Notes under the pieces: generated by a model | Seen by the model: the letters and a program-made list of their open reading frames with translations, nothing else | What the model was told of the DNA's origin: nothing | Databases searched by the model: none | In this document: one piece after another, positions 1-9,974 of the stretch | Layout: every line of letters starts with the position of its first letter | Numbering within the stretch: the stretch's first letter is position 1 | Origin: Rhopalosiphum padi | Taxonomy: Eukaryota; Arthropoda; Insecta; Hemiptera; Aphididae | DNA: 64,000 nucleotides | Assembly (NCBI RefSeq): GCF_020882245.1 | Contig: NC_083597.1 | Span: 28,870,652 to 28,934,651 of the forward strand | Direction of reading: 5' to 3' | Program-made: the position numbers and the translations under genes

Positions 1-23
1 TAGCTGCTTAAGAATTTCTATAC

Positions 24-230
24 CAGGGGTTACCAATTAATATTTTTGAAGGGCTACATTGAGAATCTGAAAATTTTTTATGGGCCATCAAAATTCTAAG
101 TAGATATTTAAATTATTTAAAAACCAATAATATTTAACAAAAATAATAATTTACAATAATAACACATATAATGTTGTCGTAATATGTGTTATTTATTCTT
201 TGTCTGCGGGCTGCCATTTGGTGACCCATG
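24..230. mobile_element. hAT-like MITE, 207 bp, in a THADA intron
   Basis: A short non-autonomous DNA transposon. The ends are imperfect inverted repeats: CAGGGGTTACCAATT on the left, and a right end whose reverse complement is CATGGGTCACCAAAT (12 of 15 match). It is flanked by a perfect 8-bp direct repeat TTCTATAC at 16-23 and 231-238, the size expected for hAT transposase. There is no coding capacity. The ends resemble those of the element at 39963-40259, so the two are probably one family. It sits just upstream of the exon at 295-515, inside an intron. Confidence 0.85.
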
Positions 231-294
231 TTCTATACTTTTGAAAATTAATTTTATAATAATTAATAATATACATATATTTTTGAAATTTTAG

Positions 295-2547
295 ATCACT
301 GTTAAAGATTGTGTTAAACAGTTATACAATATAGCAAAAGAAAGTGTGTGTATTGGTATTGATACAATTGTTGATTTACCACAAGCAAGAGCCCAACATC
401 TATTAACTGCAATTGTCTCAAATGCATCAATTTCTACAGGTAGTTTATATTATTTCATGGAGGATATGATTATGCTTTGTATTGATAAACTCAATTCCCC
501 ACTTTGGACAATCAGGTAAATTTAAAATTGTTGTGTAAATATAGGGGACCGTTATACTTGCATGTTTATAACACATTTCAAAACTAAAATATTAAAAAAA
601 CAACTTTCAAAGTGCTCTAAATGATATTTTAAACTTTTAATTTGATAATAGGTCAATTCATTTTAATATTTAAAATAGCAATGTAAAATATTTTCTTCTG
701 ATCATTAAGTTAATTGTCATGTTATGTTTAAGACTAAGAAAATGTGTGTATAACATACTCTAAAATGCTTGATAAAATAATATTTCTTTGTTCTTCGCCT
801 GTAATTATTGATAAATGGTGTAATTTTTTTAAGAAATGCTGCTCTTCAGTTCTTCAGTTCTCTTCAAGTAAGATTGATTGGTCAAAATCGGTTAAACAAT
901 GATTGTTGGTTATCTCATTTACCATTAGAACCATTACTATACCATTTTCCACGATTGATGCAACGTTTACAATGTCTATGGTCACAAACAAACTGTAAAC
1001 TTTCAAGCCAAGCTCGTTTAATCCCTTTCATGTCTCTATTAAAGAGCTTAAAGCTACAATCATGGAGTTTGTTACCATCAGACCATCAACAGTTTTTAAA
1101 AAATCTTCGTTTTAATTTGTGGTCTACTGGTTTTGCTCTTGAAATATATACTGTTAGAAATATGGCAGCTCAAGCTTATGCCAACACAATACAAGTTAAT
1201 GAAATATCATCAACTCTAAATAAAATTAGTAATGAAATATTAAAATATGATGGAGAAATTTATTTTCCAGAATTTAAAGGTTTTAATCATTTACATGGAT
1301 TGATGTCAGTATATAAGTATTTAAAAGATGTTTATTTTATGGAATTAAATCAAGAGTATCAGGTTTTTAAAATTGCACATGAACATTTACCTCCATTATG
1401 TAAATCAATGTACATTTCAATTAACCATGAAGTATTAAATCCACTTCCTTCAAGTTCATCAATTGACCATATTCTTGTCAAACAATTAATGATAAAAAAT
1501 GACATATCACTATCATCAGACTTGTCAGGTTTATTAGAATTTTATATGAAATCTGACAAACATACAGCAATATGTTTTTTGAGATGTCTTCAAGATTATA
1601 ATAAAAGTCCCAAAGATGTGTTACTTTTAATTAATAAATTGGTCAATTGTCTTGATGTTGATGACAAAGACATATTAAAAGAAATTATCATGAACATTGA
1701 TGTACTTTTAAACATGCATCTTGAAGATATTAAAATTGAAGTAGAACTAGAAGATAATTATTTTTCTGCAATATTACAAAAATGTACATTATGCTCAGAA
1801 AAAGATTTTATTGCTATGCTACCAGTTCTTAGCTGGTTATGTCCCAGTAAAGCTTGTTTAACTTTGTTGCCAATTGTGTGTAAATACATTGATTGTGATT
1901 TGTATGATTCTACTGATAGATGTAGTTCTTCAAGAGCTCTATATTATTTCAAAAATCTAAAGGATGATGTCAGAGTATGGCATGCAGTAGTTGAGTTATT
2001 GCAAGATGAAGATATTGATGTACGGGTTGAGATGACAAGGTTTGTGAATTACATTTGTTATAACTGTTCTTCCCTACTAAATCCTTACACATGTCTAAGG
2101 AAAATGTTTGAAATAGAAATAGTGTCTTGTATAATAAACTCAAGGCTTGCATTTACCTGTTTTTGGAACCAGTTATCCGAGATTAAACTACGCACTGAAT
2201 TTGATGAAACCATAAATCCATTCTTTAATGATCAGTCGAATGTGTACCAAGAACAATCCAATATCATGAAATTGGCTTTTGAAGGCCTCAAATCTTTGAT
2301 TAAATCAAATGACAATCTTATTTATTATAAAGAAATAGTTAAAAAGAGCCTTAATACTTTAAAAAGTGAATGTGAATTTAAACACACATTTATGGATGAA
2401 GATTTAATGATTTTAGATACATATTCAAGTATACATTACCAAAAATTATATTACAAGAGAGAAATTTTAGTTTTATTGAATTTAAATGATTATTTGAATA
2501 TGTTTTTTCCAATACTAGAGTTTATATATTTACCAACTAAATCTTAA
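295..2547 (+). CDS. THADA: THADA homologue, 3' part (tRNA methylation regulator)
   Basis: The two last coding exons are 295..515 and 834..2547; the 5' part of the gene lies left of the window. Splice sites are tttag/ATC at 295, AG/gtaaat after 515, and ttaag/AAA at 834. The join recreates an R-N-A-A codon run. This fits the conserved THADA (DUF2428) core: PLWTIRNAALQFFSSL, then about 90 residues on LWSTGFALEIYTVRNMAAQAYA, in a leucine-rich helical-repeat protein. The visible part is about 645 residues, against roughly 1950 for the human protein. THADA family members partner the FTSJ1-type methyltransferase for 2'-O-methylation of tRNA position 32; in flies THADA also affects fat and heat metabolism. 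The ATG- or TTG-like start near 808 is intronic and not real. The family call rests on remembered motif similarity. The C-terminal 400 residues are poorly conserved and were identified only by linkage in the same exon. Confidence 0.82.
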
Positions 2548-2674
2548 TGCTCACAATAATTTAAATTTAAGTATTTGGTAAGTTATAAGTATTAGTTTGA
2601 TAATGTTTTGTACAAATTATTAATTAATTATGTTCCAATTGTCAACCATTAAAATGTATTGATAAGTACATAAT

Positions 2675-2684
2675 AATAAATAAA
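2675..2684 (+). terminator. poly(A) signal, THADA
   Basis: Two overlapping AATAAA hexamers lie about 130 nt after the THADA stop codon. They are the first canonical signals downstream, so the 3' UTR is probably about 150 nt. Confidence 0.55.
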
Positions 2685-2699
2685 TTGTTGTAATTCTAT

Positions 2700-4591
2700 T
2701 CCTTGTTGAATTATTTATCATATCTTCTGGGTATAATAGTAAGTTTGAAAGACTTGTAGAAAAGCACATTTTTTATGTATTTAATTCAAAAAGTGGTAGA
2801 TTTAATGTTCATTTAGTTAATTATTTAATACTGTATCTATTTTGAATTGAATCAGATAATCATATCATAAACCAGCAATATCATATGTAAAGATTTATAT
2901 TTTATTGTCAAACTTAATATTTTGCTAAATGATAATGGAAAAATATTTTTGAAAAATGTAAGTCAATTGAGTTATACATCTATATTATGTAGTATTTTTT
3001 TGTTTAAAAATTAATAAATAAACAAAAATACAGCAAATAGATGATTTATTTTAGATATAAATTAGGGATTTATCTACATAATAATTAATAAATGATAAAC
3101 ATTTATTAAAGATAATAAAAATAAAAAACAAATATGTTAAGACAAGTATATTATATTCAATTTGACAAAAAAAAAAAAAATTAATTTACTAAGTAATACA
3201 GAATATGAACATAGAAGTCTCATTTATTTATAGATACCAAGATTTTTAATTATTTAAATATACAAGTACTAACCATACTTCAAAGGTAACAGTGTAAGTT
3301 AAATATAAATATATAAACAATAAATAAGTATAATCAAATTTTTTTTAAATTATAATAATAAACATTTTAATTTAAAGTAAAAAAAAAATATGACAAAAAT
3401 TTAAACAGGTCTACAAATTGTTTTGTATATTTTTATTGTAGAATAAATATAATATAGATAGGTACTGACTGCCTGTATATATTATATGTATATATATGTG
3501 TGTGTTATTTTACAAATCAAAATAGCTTTAAAATAAAAATTTATATTAATTATAGTCATCCAATGATAACATTTGGTATATTATGCATTGTGTATTTATC
3601 GTAATTTAAATTATGCTTGTAAAAAGTGAATTAACTAAGAAATTAATGATGTGCATTAAATCTGAAAAATTCAAACACTTGACTAGACTGTTAATTTTTA
3701 TTTTTGTTTGAATACTATTGGCACTTACATTTTAATGTTAATAATATTAAAACAAACATTTTAAGCTTAACTCTTTTTGTTTTAGGAATTTGATTAATAA
3801 ATGTTATCCAATTAAATTTTACTTGGCATCATTTTAAATAATTAAATAAATTCTTTATTAAAAGATTTTATTTAAAAAAGTCGAAATATCTTCAATAAAA
3901 TATTATACCAAATCGAATTTCTAGTAGTTAGAAAAAAATAAATTTATTCTCATTTATTTTTTCATTAAACATTTATAAATAAAATAATAGTAATAAATAT
4001 AGTACAAAGATCAACATAACAAAAAAAAATAAATAAATATTGAAAAACTATAATTATTAAGGTTTTCTTTCATTGTTCAGTGCCAACTGAAATAGTAATT
4101 AATAATTATACATAGAGATTTTATGAATTATTCTGTTGATAAGAATTTATCAGAACAGAGTTATTCAATAGTATAACTTTTAATTTACAACTCTTTCTCG
4201 TTAAAAAAAAAAAAAAATTTAATACATAGACTTGATAAAACTAATTAAGAATATAACAATAATTATTTATTTGTATAATACATTATATGTATGCAGTGAC
4301 ATGTGTATGTTTATTGTTTATATATATATATAAATATAAAATATGTATATTTGTGTTTTTGATTGTATGTATTATACATGATTTAGAAGGAAGATAAACA
4401 GTGCTTAGTATAAAGAAAAAAGCAATTGTGAGAACAAATTTTCAGTAACCAAGATTAATAACGTATCACAATGCCGGAAGATTACTAAAAAAAATTTTAT
4501 AGGGAGATGAGATAATATGTATATATATGTATATAAACGTGAATTGTTTTTTTACTGTTAACATTAACTCAAGTTGAATAAAACTTACAAT
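2700..4591. other. Convergent intergenic DNA with the calcineurin B 3' UTR
   Basis: AT-rich DNA between two converging genes with no credible ORF. Its right part should contain the 3' UTR of the minus-strand calcineurin B gene. The nearest canonical AATAAA on that strand is at 4271-4266, about 325 nt past the stop, with further copies beyond. Short A runs (3167-3180, 4201-4215) and short TA/TG tracts (3476-3505, 4320-4331, 4516-4536) are present. I see no mobile element with clear ends. Confidence 0.5.
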
Positions 4592-5446
4592 TTAAACATC
4601 AACAACCATCTTTTTGTGTATATCTGTATTGCCAACGACAGAGCAGAACTCTTCAAAATTAATCTTGCCATCTTCATCTTTATCCGCAAACAATATAGTT
4701 TTGTCAACAATTTGCTGAAGCTGAGTATCTTTTAAATTATTTCCAACCATCATTTTCAAAACCTTAAAATAAAATTTATGCACATAGTAAGATAATTATT
4801 AAAATGAATGAGAACTTATAACGGTCTCAGAAAAACCTAGTTCTACACAAATGGAAAAAACTGATGTAAATTATTAGATACTTACTTGAAATAATTCACC
4901 ATTTGATATGTAGCCATCGTTATCCATATCATAGATTCGAAACGCAAACCGCAACTTTGATTCTTTGTCTCCCTTAACGCTGAATTGAGACACTCCTTGA
5001 ATAAACTCTATGGAAAAATATAAACTGTTAGCAATGTACCTAGGCTGAGACGGTTATACCAGAATCCATCTAGGCGTAACCATTACCTTTGAAGTCCACT
5101 TCACCGTTGCCATCTTCGTCGAATATGTCTATAACTCTTTGAACGAGCGGGTTTTGTTGAAGCTCGGGCAGTGATAGAAACTCGTCTAGACTCAAAGCAC
5201 CGGAGTTGTCCAGATCGAGTTTACGAAACCGTTTTCCCAAACGTCTGATCTCATCGGCATCGACTATCAACGATAAAAACACAACAAATTTTAGTCTTAC
5301 ACACTAACGGGGGCATGTCAATGCTGATAGGCACTTACAGTTTGAGCACAGCTCCATCGGCAGTGAGTTTTCGTTACCCTAGAAAACATAACAGGGCACA
5401 GGATTAGTTTATCGTCTGCTGGCCAAGCACAATCATTACGTACCAT
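4592..5446 (-). CDS. CanB: Calcineurin subunit B (Ca2+-binding phosphatase regulator)
   Basis: Coding exons on the minus strand, 5' to 3': 5446..5444, 5378..5339, 5263..5087, 5007..4886, 4762..4592. All have GT-AG borders and consistent phases, and give 170 codons plus TAA, the same length as human calcineurin B. The protein starts MGNENSLPMEL, with Gly2 as the usual N-myristoylation site. Four EF-hand loops are intact: DLDNSGALSLDE (about 31-42), DEDGNGEVDFKE (63-74), DMDNDGYISNGE (100-111) and DKDEDGKINFEE (141-152). The tail DIHKKMVVDV is family-typical. It binds Ca2+ and activates the calcineurin A serine/threonine phosphatase, which acts on NFAT-type and other targets. The first coding exon carries only the ATG, followed directly by gtacgt, so single-exon ORF finding misses the start. 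The gene is divergent from eEF1G. Confidence 0.96.
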
Positions 5447-6216
5447 GTTGACGGTGAAATACTGCAGAGATATTAATTTCTAATAGAGCTGTAGTGGACA
5501 GCAATAGTGTGTGGCCTAGTCGTCGAAATATGAAACGATCACGGACTTCGGTGCGAGTTGGTCCGTTTCGGTCGGGTATGAACGTCGTATGTGAATGTGT
5601 GTGTGTGTGTGTGTGTGTTAGAGAGCGCGCGCGCGTAATACGGTAATACTAAATTGTATAGACGTACGTACGCGTGTGTGTGTGTGCGTGAGGTGGGGAG
5701 AGAGAGCTTTTATTTTTCGTCGCTTACCACTGTGGGCCCCGGGGAGAGAGCCTAGCACCACCGACCTCGTCCTACCTACCAATACGTAATATATAACGAT
5801 ATATATTGCATGTATACGCAAAGATTGCATCGAGCAACAAAACTATCGATTTTGATAACATGCGAAAACAGCTGAAACGACTTCGGGCCAGCTCGCGGTC
5901 TCGCCTCCGTCGATCGACGGCGGTCGGCAATGCTGGCCGGCGACGATGATAACGCGTCGTAAGCACCTCCCACCCGCCGATCATTTTCTCTCTCGGACGT
6001 GCGCGTGTCTAGCACTGCCATCTACCGTCGGACGCGTACATAATACTCGTCATCGGTACTCCACGTCTCTACTCTCCACTTCACCGCGCCGCCACTTCGT
6101 CCGCCGACAGAATTACGTTTCTTTGCTTTCTTTCTTTTATCACCGAACGGCCGCCGTGAACGTTACGCTCACGTCATAATTTCTACACTGAGACACGTAC
6201 AATCGCAAGCGGAAAA
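5447..6216. promoter_or_regulatory. Shared divergent promoter, calcineurin B / eEF1G
   Basis: About 770 bp separate the two ATGs, which point away from each other. The block is much richer in G+C and CpG than the rest of the window, as expected for a housekeeping bidirectional promoter. I see no convincing TATA box. It contains TG/CG dinucleotide tracts at 5596-5635 and 5662-5690. Pyrimidine-rich DNA with CTTTCTTTCTTTTATC near 6121-6138 could supply a 5'-TOP start for eEF1G mRNA, because translation-factor mRNAs usually start in such a tract; the exact start site is not visible. Small ORFs in this block are by-products of the base composition. Confidence 0.7.
5596..5690. repeat. TG/CG microsatellites with alternating purine-pyrimidine
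   Basis: (TG)n at 5596-5618, (GC)n at 5625-5635, and an uninterrupted 29-bp alternating purine-pyrimidine run at 5662-5690 (mixed ACGT, CG and TG steps). Such tracts are classic Z-DNA formers. They lie in the middle of the divergent promoter. Confidence 0.85.
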
Positions 6217-9200
6217 ATGGCGTCAGGCGTAAGTGCACGTTCCGTATCCGGGCTTATCCCGGCCATCCCGTTGGCATCGCAGTCATCCTGTTGTTTTTCA
6301 GACCCTGTACACGTATTTGAACAACTTCCGAGCGTACAAGGTGCTCATAGCGGCCCAGTACAGCGGAGCCGATGTCAAAGTCGACCCGGCATTCGAATTC
6401 GGCGTCACCAACAAACAGGAAGACTTCCTCAAGAAGTTCCCCCAAGGAAAGGTGACTGAATTAAATTAAATACACGCCGAACGACGGCCAGCCGGTATTT
6501 TCCCATCTCAACCCCCTCCCCTCCCCGTTAATCCACTCTAACCTTTTGAAATCCGTCGTCGTCGGTGCGATCTATGAATTGATAGGAAATATAATATGTT
6601 TTCTGTTTTTCCAGGTACCGGCATTTGAATCCAACAAGAAGGAATATCTGACTGAAAGCAATGCCATCGCCTATTTTGGTTAGTAAGTGACTGTGTCACA
6701 AAACACTAGATTCCTTCTATAAAAAAAAGGCATTAGAGCTGTAACAACTAATGATAACATACTTAATTTTAAAAAGATTCAATGGACATTTTAATACTAT
6801 TATTTATTCCTTTTGTAATACCTATAGCAGTTTAATCTATTAGTATGGTGGTGTTTTAAATTTGAGATGAGATAAAATATATCATTAAAATGTGTACTGC
6901 GTACTTTAAATATAAGTAGTAAAATTATAATTGTATGTTACTGCTGTGCTCAAATTTGTATTTATTTACTGTAATTAATGATTATATTTAAGTATTAATA
7001 TTGTATGTTATACTAATTAAATTATTTAATATATAATTTAGTATCCAGCGAGCAACTCAAAGGATCTACTCCATATGAAAAAGCCCTTGTACAACAATTC
7101 ACCAGTTATGCTGATAATGAAATTTTGCCAGCTTCTTATGCTTGGGTGTACCCCTCTCTTAGTATTGCCCAATTTAATAAATCGGTAATGTCGATATATA
7201 TAAATATTATATAACTTAGTTTTGTTTTCAAAAATATAATTATAATTTATTTTTAGTCTGTTGATAGAGCTATTGAAGATGTCAAAGGAATTTTGGAGTA
7301 CTTGAATAATCATCTTTTGACAAAAACATACTTGGTTGGCGAACGTATTACATTGGCCGATATAGCTGTAGCCTGTTCATTACTACAATTGTATCAGCAT
7401 GTTGTAAATCCTGAATTCAAGTAAATAAATGTTTAATTATTTATATCCTCAATCAAAGGCGAACTTTTCAATTTAAATTAGTTAAGTTCGTAACAAAACG
7501 AGGTACATTAATGTGTTACAAAGTATTGATTTGATAATTTGTAATCACTTATCAGACGGGCCTATGTAATCAACAAATCAACATTTAACTTTTTAATTTA
7601 TACAATGTTATACTTGACCATTTTCCTTAAGTAGTCTATAGTTTTTTTTATTTATAAATTTATTTATATATATTTTTAGAAAGCCATTCACCAATGTGAA
7701 CAGATGGTTTGATACCATTGTTAACCAACCTAAAGTAGTTAAAGTCATTGGAAAGTTTGAGTACTGTCAAAAGACTGCTGAATTCAACCAAAAGACTTAC
7801 GCAGATTTCCAAGGTGGATCAGGAGAAAAGAAGTCTCAGGCTAAAAAAGAAAAAGTAACTAAAAAGGCAGCTGAACCTAAAAAAGCAGCACCTAAAGAAG
7901 AGGTTCAAGAAGAAGAACCTGATGCGGCTGAACTCATCTTAGCTGCTGAACCCAAATCCAGCAATCCTTTTGATGCTTTACCTAAAGGGTAAGTGCATAA
8001 ATATAAACTTAATTGCTTGAAGTTAATTTGGTGTATTTAAATTAGAACATTCAATATGGATGAGTTCAAGCGAGTTTATAGTAACGAAGAAGAATCTAAA
8101 TCTATTGCTTACTTCTGGGACCACTTTGATAAGGAAAATTATTCAATTTGGTTTGGTGAATACAAATACAATAGTGAACTACAGAAAGTCTTCATGAGTT
8201 GTAATCTGATCTCTGGTAAGTTTGTACATAAGCATATTATAAAGTCACCTCACTCATGTGTATTGACTCCGTTTTACAATATGAAAAGTTTTCATTCAGT
8301 AAAATCAATATTGTGTGTTTAACTTTAATATTAGAGTGTAATGACCGATTATCAAACTTTAAGATAAGAACATCAATATTCTCTTCTCTGTTTTTTACAA
8401 CCCTTAAATTTTTAAGTGTATTATGAGCATTTTTAAATATTAATATTTTACATACTTAAATAAAATAACATAAAAAACAAACAACAGAGTACTTGCGGAT
8501 AATGTTCTTACCTTTTAGTTTGATAGTAGGTTATTTTACTCTTAATATTTATACTAAACATCAAAATTGGTTCTACTGAACGATATTTAGTTTTTGATAT
8601 CACCAATAGAAAACATTTTATCTCATATTATATTTTTAAATTCCAATCATTTTTCTGTTTTTTAAACTTGAATAACTTCTTTTGTAGTTCTGATATTGAA
8701 AAAATAAATATATTAATGCACAATCCAAAATCTCCTATTTTTATTATAAAAATGTGGTTGCTTAATTAACTTAACAGCTTGAAATGGTTTTTACTGTTAT
8801 ATGCTTATAAAATGGTGACCACTCATCCTTTAAGATTGTAATCTCATTATTAACTGAAGACTTTAGTTCATAGTAACACAACCAATGAGAATCCGTGTTA
8901 AAAATTAAATAAATTTTGATCTTATAAATTAGTATTTTATGATGTCATTGACATTTATGTTTACTTGTGCGTTTATTGATATATCAAGAATAAAATAGGT
9001 TTATGTAGATTGTAATTATTCACTATTAATACAATTTTATACATTTTCAAACTAGATATCTTTTGGGTTTCATAATATTTTTTAATTAAAAATAAAATAT
9101 TGACTAGTTTAATTCAGAATTGTGTACTAATGAATGTTTCGATTTAATTTTTTTTTCATTAAGATAAATTATTTTTCTAGGAATGTACCAGCGATTGGAT

Positions 9201-9525
9201 AAGATGAGAAAGCAAGCTTTTGCATCTGTATGTCTCTTTGGTTCAGAAGGCGATAGCACCATTTCTGGAGTTTGGATTTGGCGAGGACACGATCTTGCAT
9301 TTGAAGTAAATATAAATTATTTATTTTTTTTTTTACTTATTTTATAAAATTATTTATATTGTTTTGTAGTTGAGCAATGATTGGAAAGTCGATTATGATG
9401 TCTATACATGGAAGAAATTGGATGCCAACACTGAAGAAACAAAGAAGTTGGTTAGCGAGTACTTCGCATGGACAGCCAAGGACAAGGATGGCAGACCTTT
9501 CAACCAAGGAAAAATATTTAAATAA
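6217..9525 (+). CDS. eEF1G: Translation elongation factor 1 gamma (eEF1G)
   Basis: Nine coding exons: 6217..6228, 6302..6451, 6615..6678, 7042..7184, 7257..7420, 7680..7988, 8046..8215, 9181..9305, 9370..9525. All borders are GT-AG and phases agree, giving 430 aa (human 437). Residues 1-215 form the GST-like N and C domains (MASGTLYTYLNNFRAYK, NAIAYF, TLADIAVACSLLQLY). About 222-255 is a Lys/Glu/Ala-rich linker. From about 280 to the end is the conserved EF1G domain: GTFNMDEFKRVYSN, YFWDHFDKENYS, FMSCNLISG, ISGVWIWRG, NQGKIFK. It is the scaffold subunit of the eEF1B GDP-exchange complex that recharges eEF1A during translation. The start follows ggaaaa and exon 1 encodes only MASG. Introns 3 (6679-7041) and 7 (8216-9180) exceed 300 bp; intron 7 holds a foldback repeat. 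Confidence 0.97.
8327..8549. mobile_element. Foldback MITE-like element in eEF1G intron 7
   Basis: Two arms of about 65 bp, 8327-8390 and 8485-8549, are imperfect inverted repeats. Both arms share ATCAAACT, TAAGAACAT and a terminal AATATT when one is reverse-complemented. There is no coding capacity and I could not fix a target duplication. A diverged sequence like the right arm recurs at about 12500-12580 in MMS22L intron DNA (GTTCTTACC followed by TTAATATTTA), which supports a dispersed family rather than a chance hairpin. Confidence 0.7.
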
Positions 9526-9639
9526 ATACTTCTGTATTTATAAATTGATCATATTTAATAATATAAAAAAAAGAAACAATTGTTTATTTCATATTTTTCC
9601 AAGTTTTATTTGAATTTTTTCCAATCCTTTCCTGAAAAC

Positions 9640-9645
9640 AATAAA
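9640..9645 (+). terminator. poly(A) signal, eEF1G
   Basis: AATAAA lies 114 nt after the eEF1G stop. It is the first canonical hexamer downstream on this strand and gives a short 3' UTR, usual for translation-factor mRNAs. Confidence 0.6.
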
Positions 9646-9974
9646 ATAATAATTGTTAGTGTAGTTAAGTTATTATGAGAATGTCTATGCAGTATTATCT
9701 TATAAACCATGTGCGACAGTAAAAATGCATTTTATGGGATAATTTGTTTTATGATTTTTGAGAGTAAAGATAGTTTATTAAAATAAAAAATTTCATTTAA
9801 ATGAATATTAAATTGATTTTAGACAATCTAAAATGTCTACCCTTACAAATGTTCTCTATACATTTATAACTTTTTACTAAGACTTAGTAAAAAATGATTT
9901 TGAATTAATGCACTTGGTTTGCTTATGTTAATATACATCATACTATTAGATATTAAGATTTAAAAAAGTTGACA
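9646..9974. other. Convergent intergenic, eEF1G / MMS22L
   Basis: About 330 bp of AT-rich DNA between the eEF1G poly(A) signal and the MMS22L stop. It should contain the MMS22L 3' UTR. A minus-strand AATAAA at 9779-9774, about 195 nt past that stop, is the best signal. A further one at about 9588-9583 would make the two 3' ends overlap. No ORF or repeat was seen. Confidence 0.5.

Noticed and set aside
808..833. Possible N-terminal start of the long plus-strand ORF
   Set aside because: The first codons are intron; the acceptor at 832-833 joins to the exon ending at 515 and restores a conserved R-N-A-A block.
1970..2152. Minus-strand ORF inside the THADA exon
   Set aside because: Shadow of the conserved plus-strand coding frame.
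5618..6021. Minus-strand ORFs of 70-81 codons in the divergent promoter
   Set aside because: Their composition follows TG/CG repeats and GC-rich promoter DNA; no domain, and they overlap each other in different frames.
5946..6179. 77-codon plus ORF before eEF1G
   Set aside because: It lies in the promoter/leader, has no recognisable motif and ends before the eEF1G ATG.
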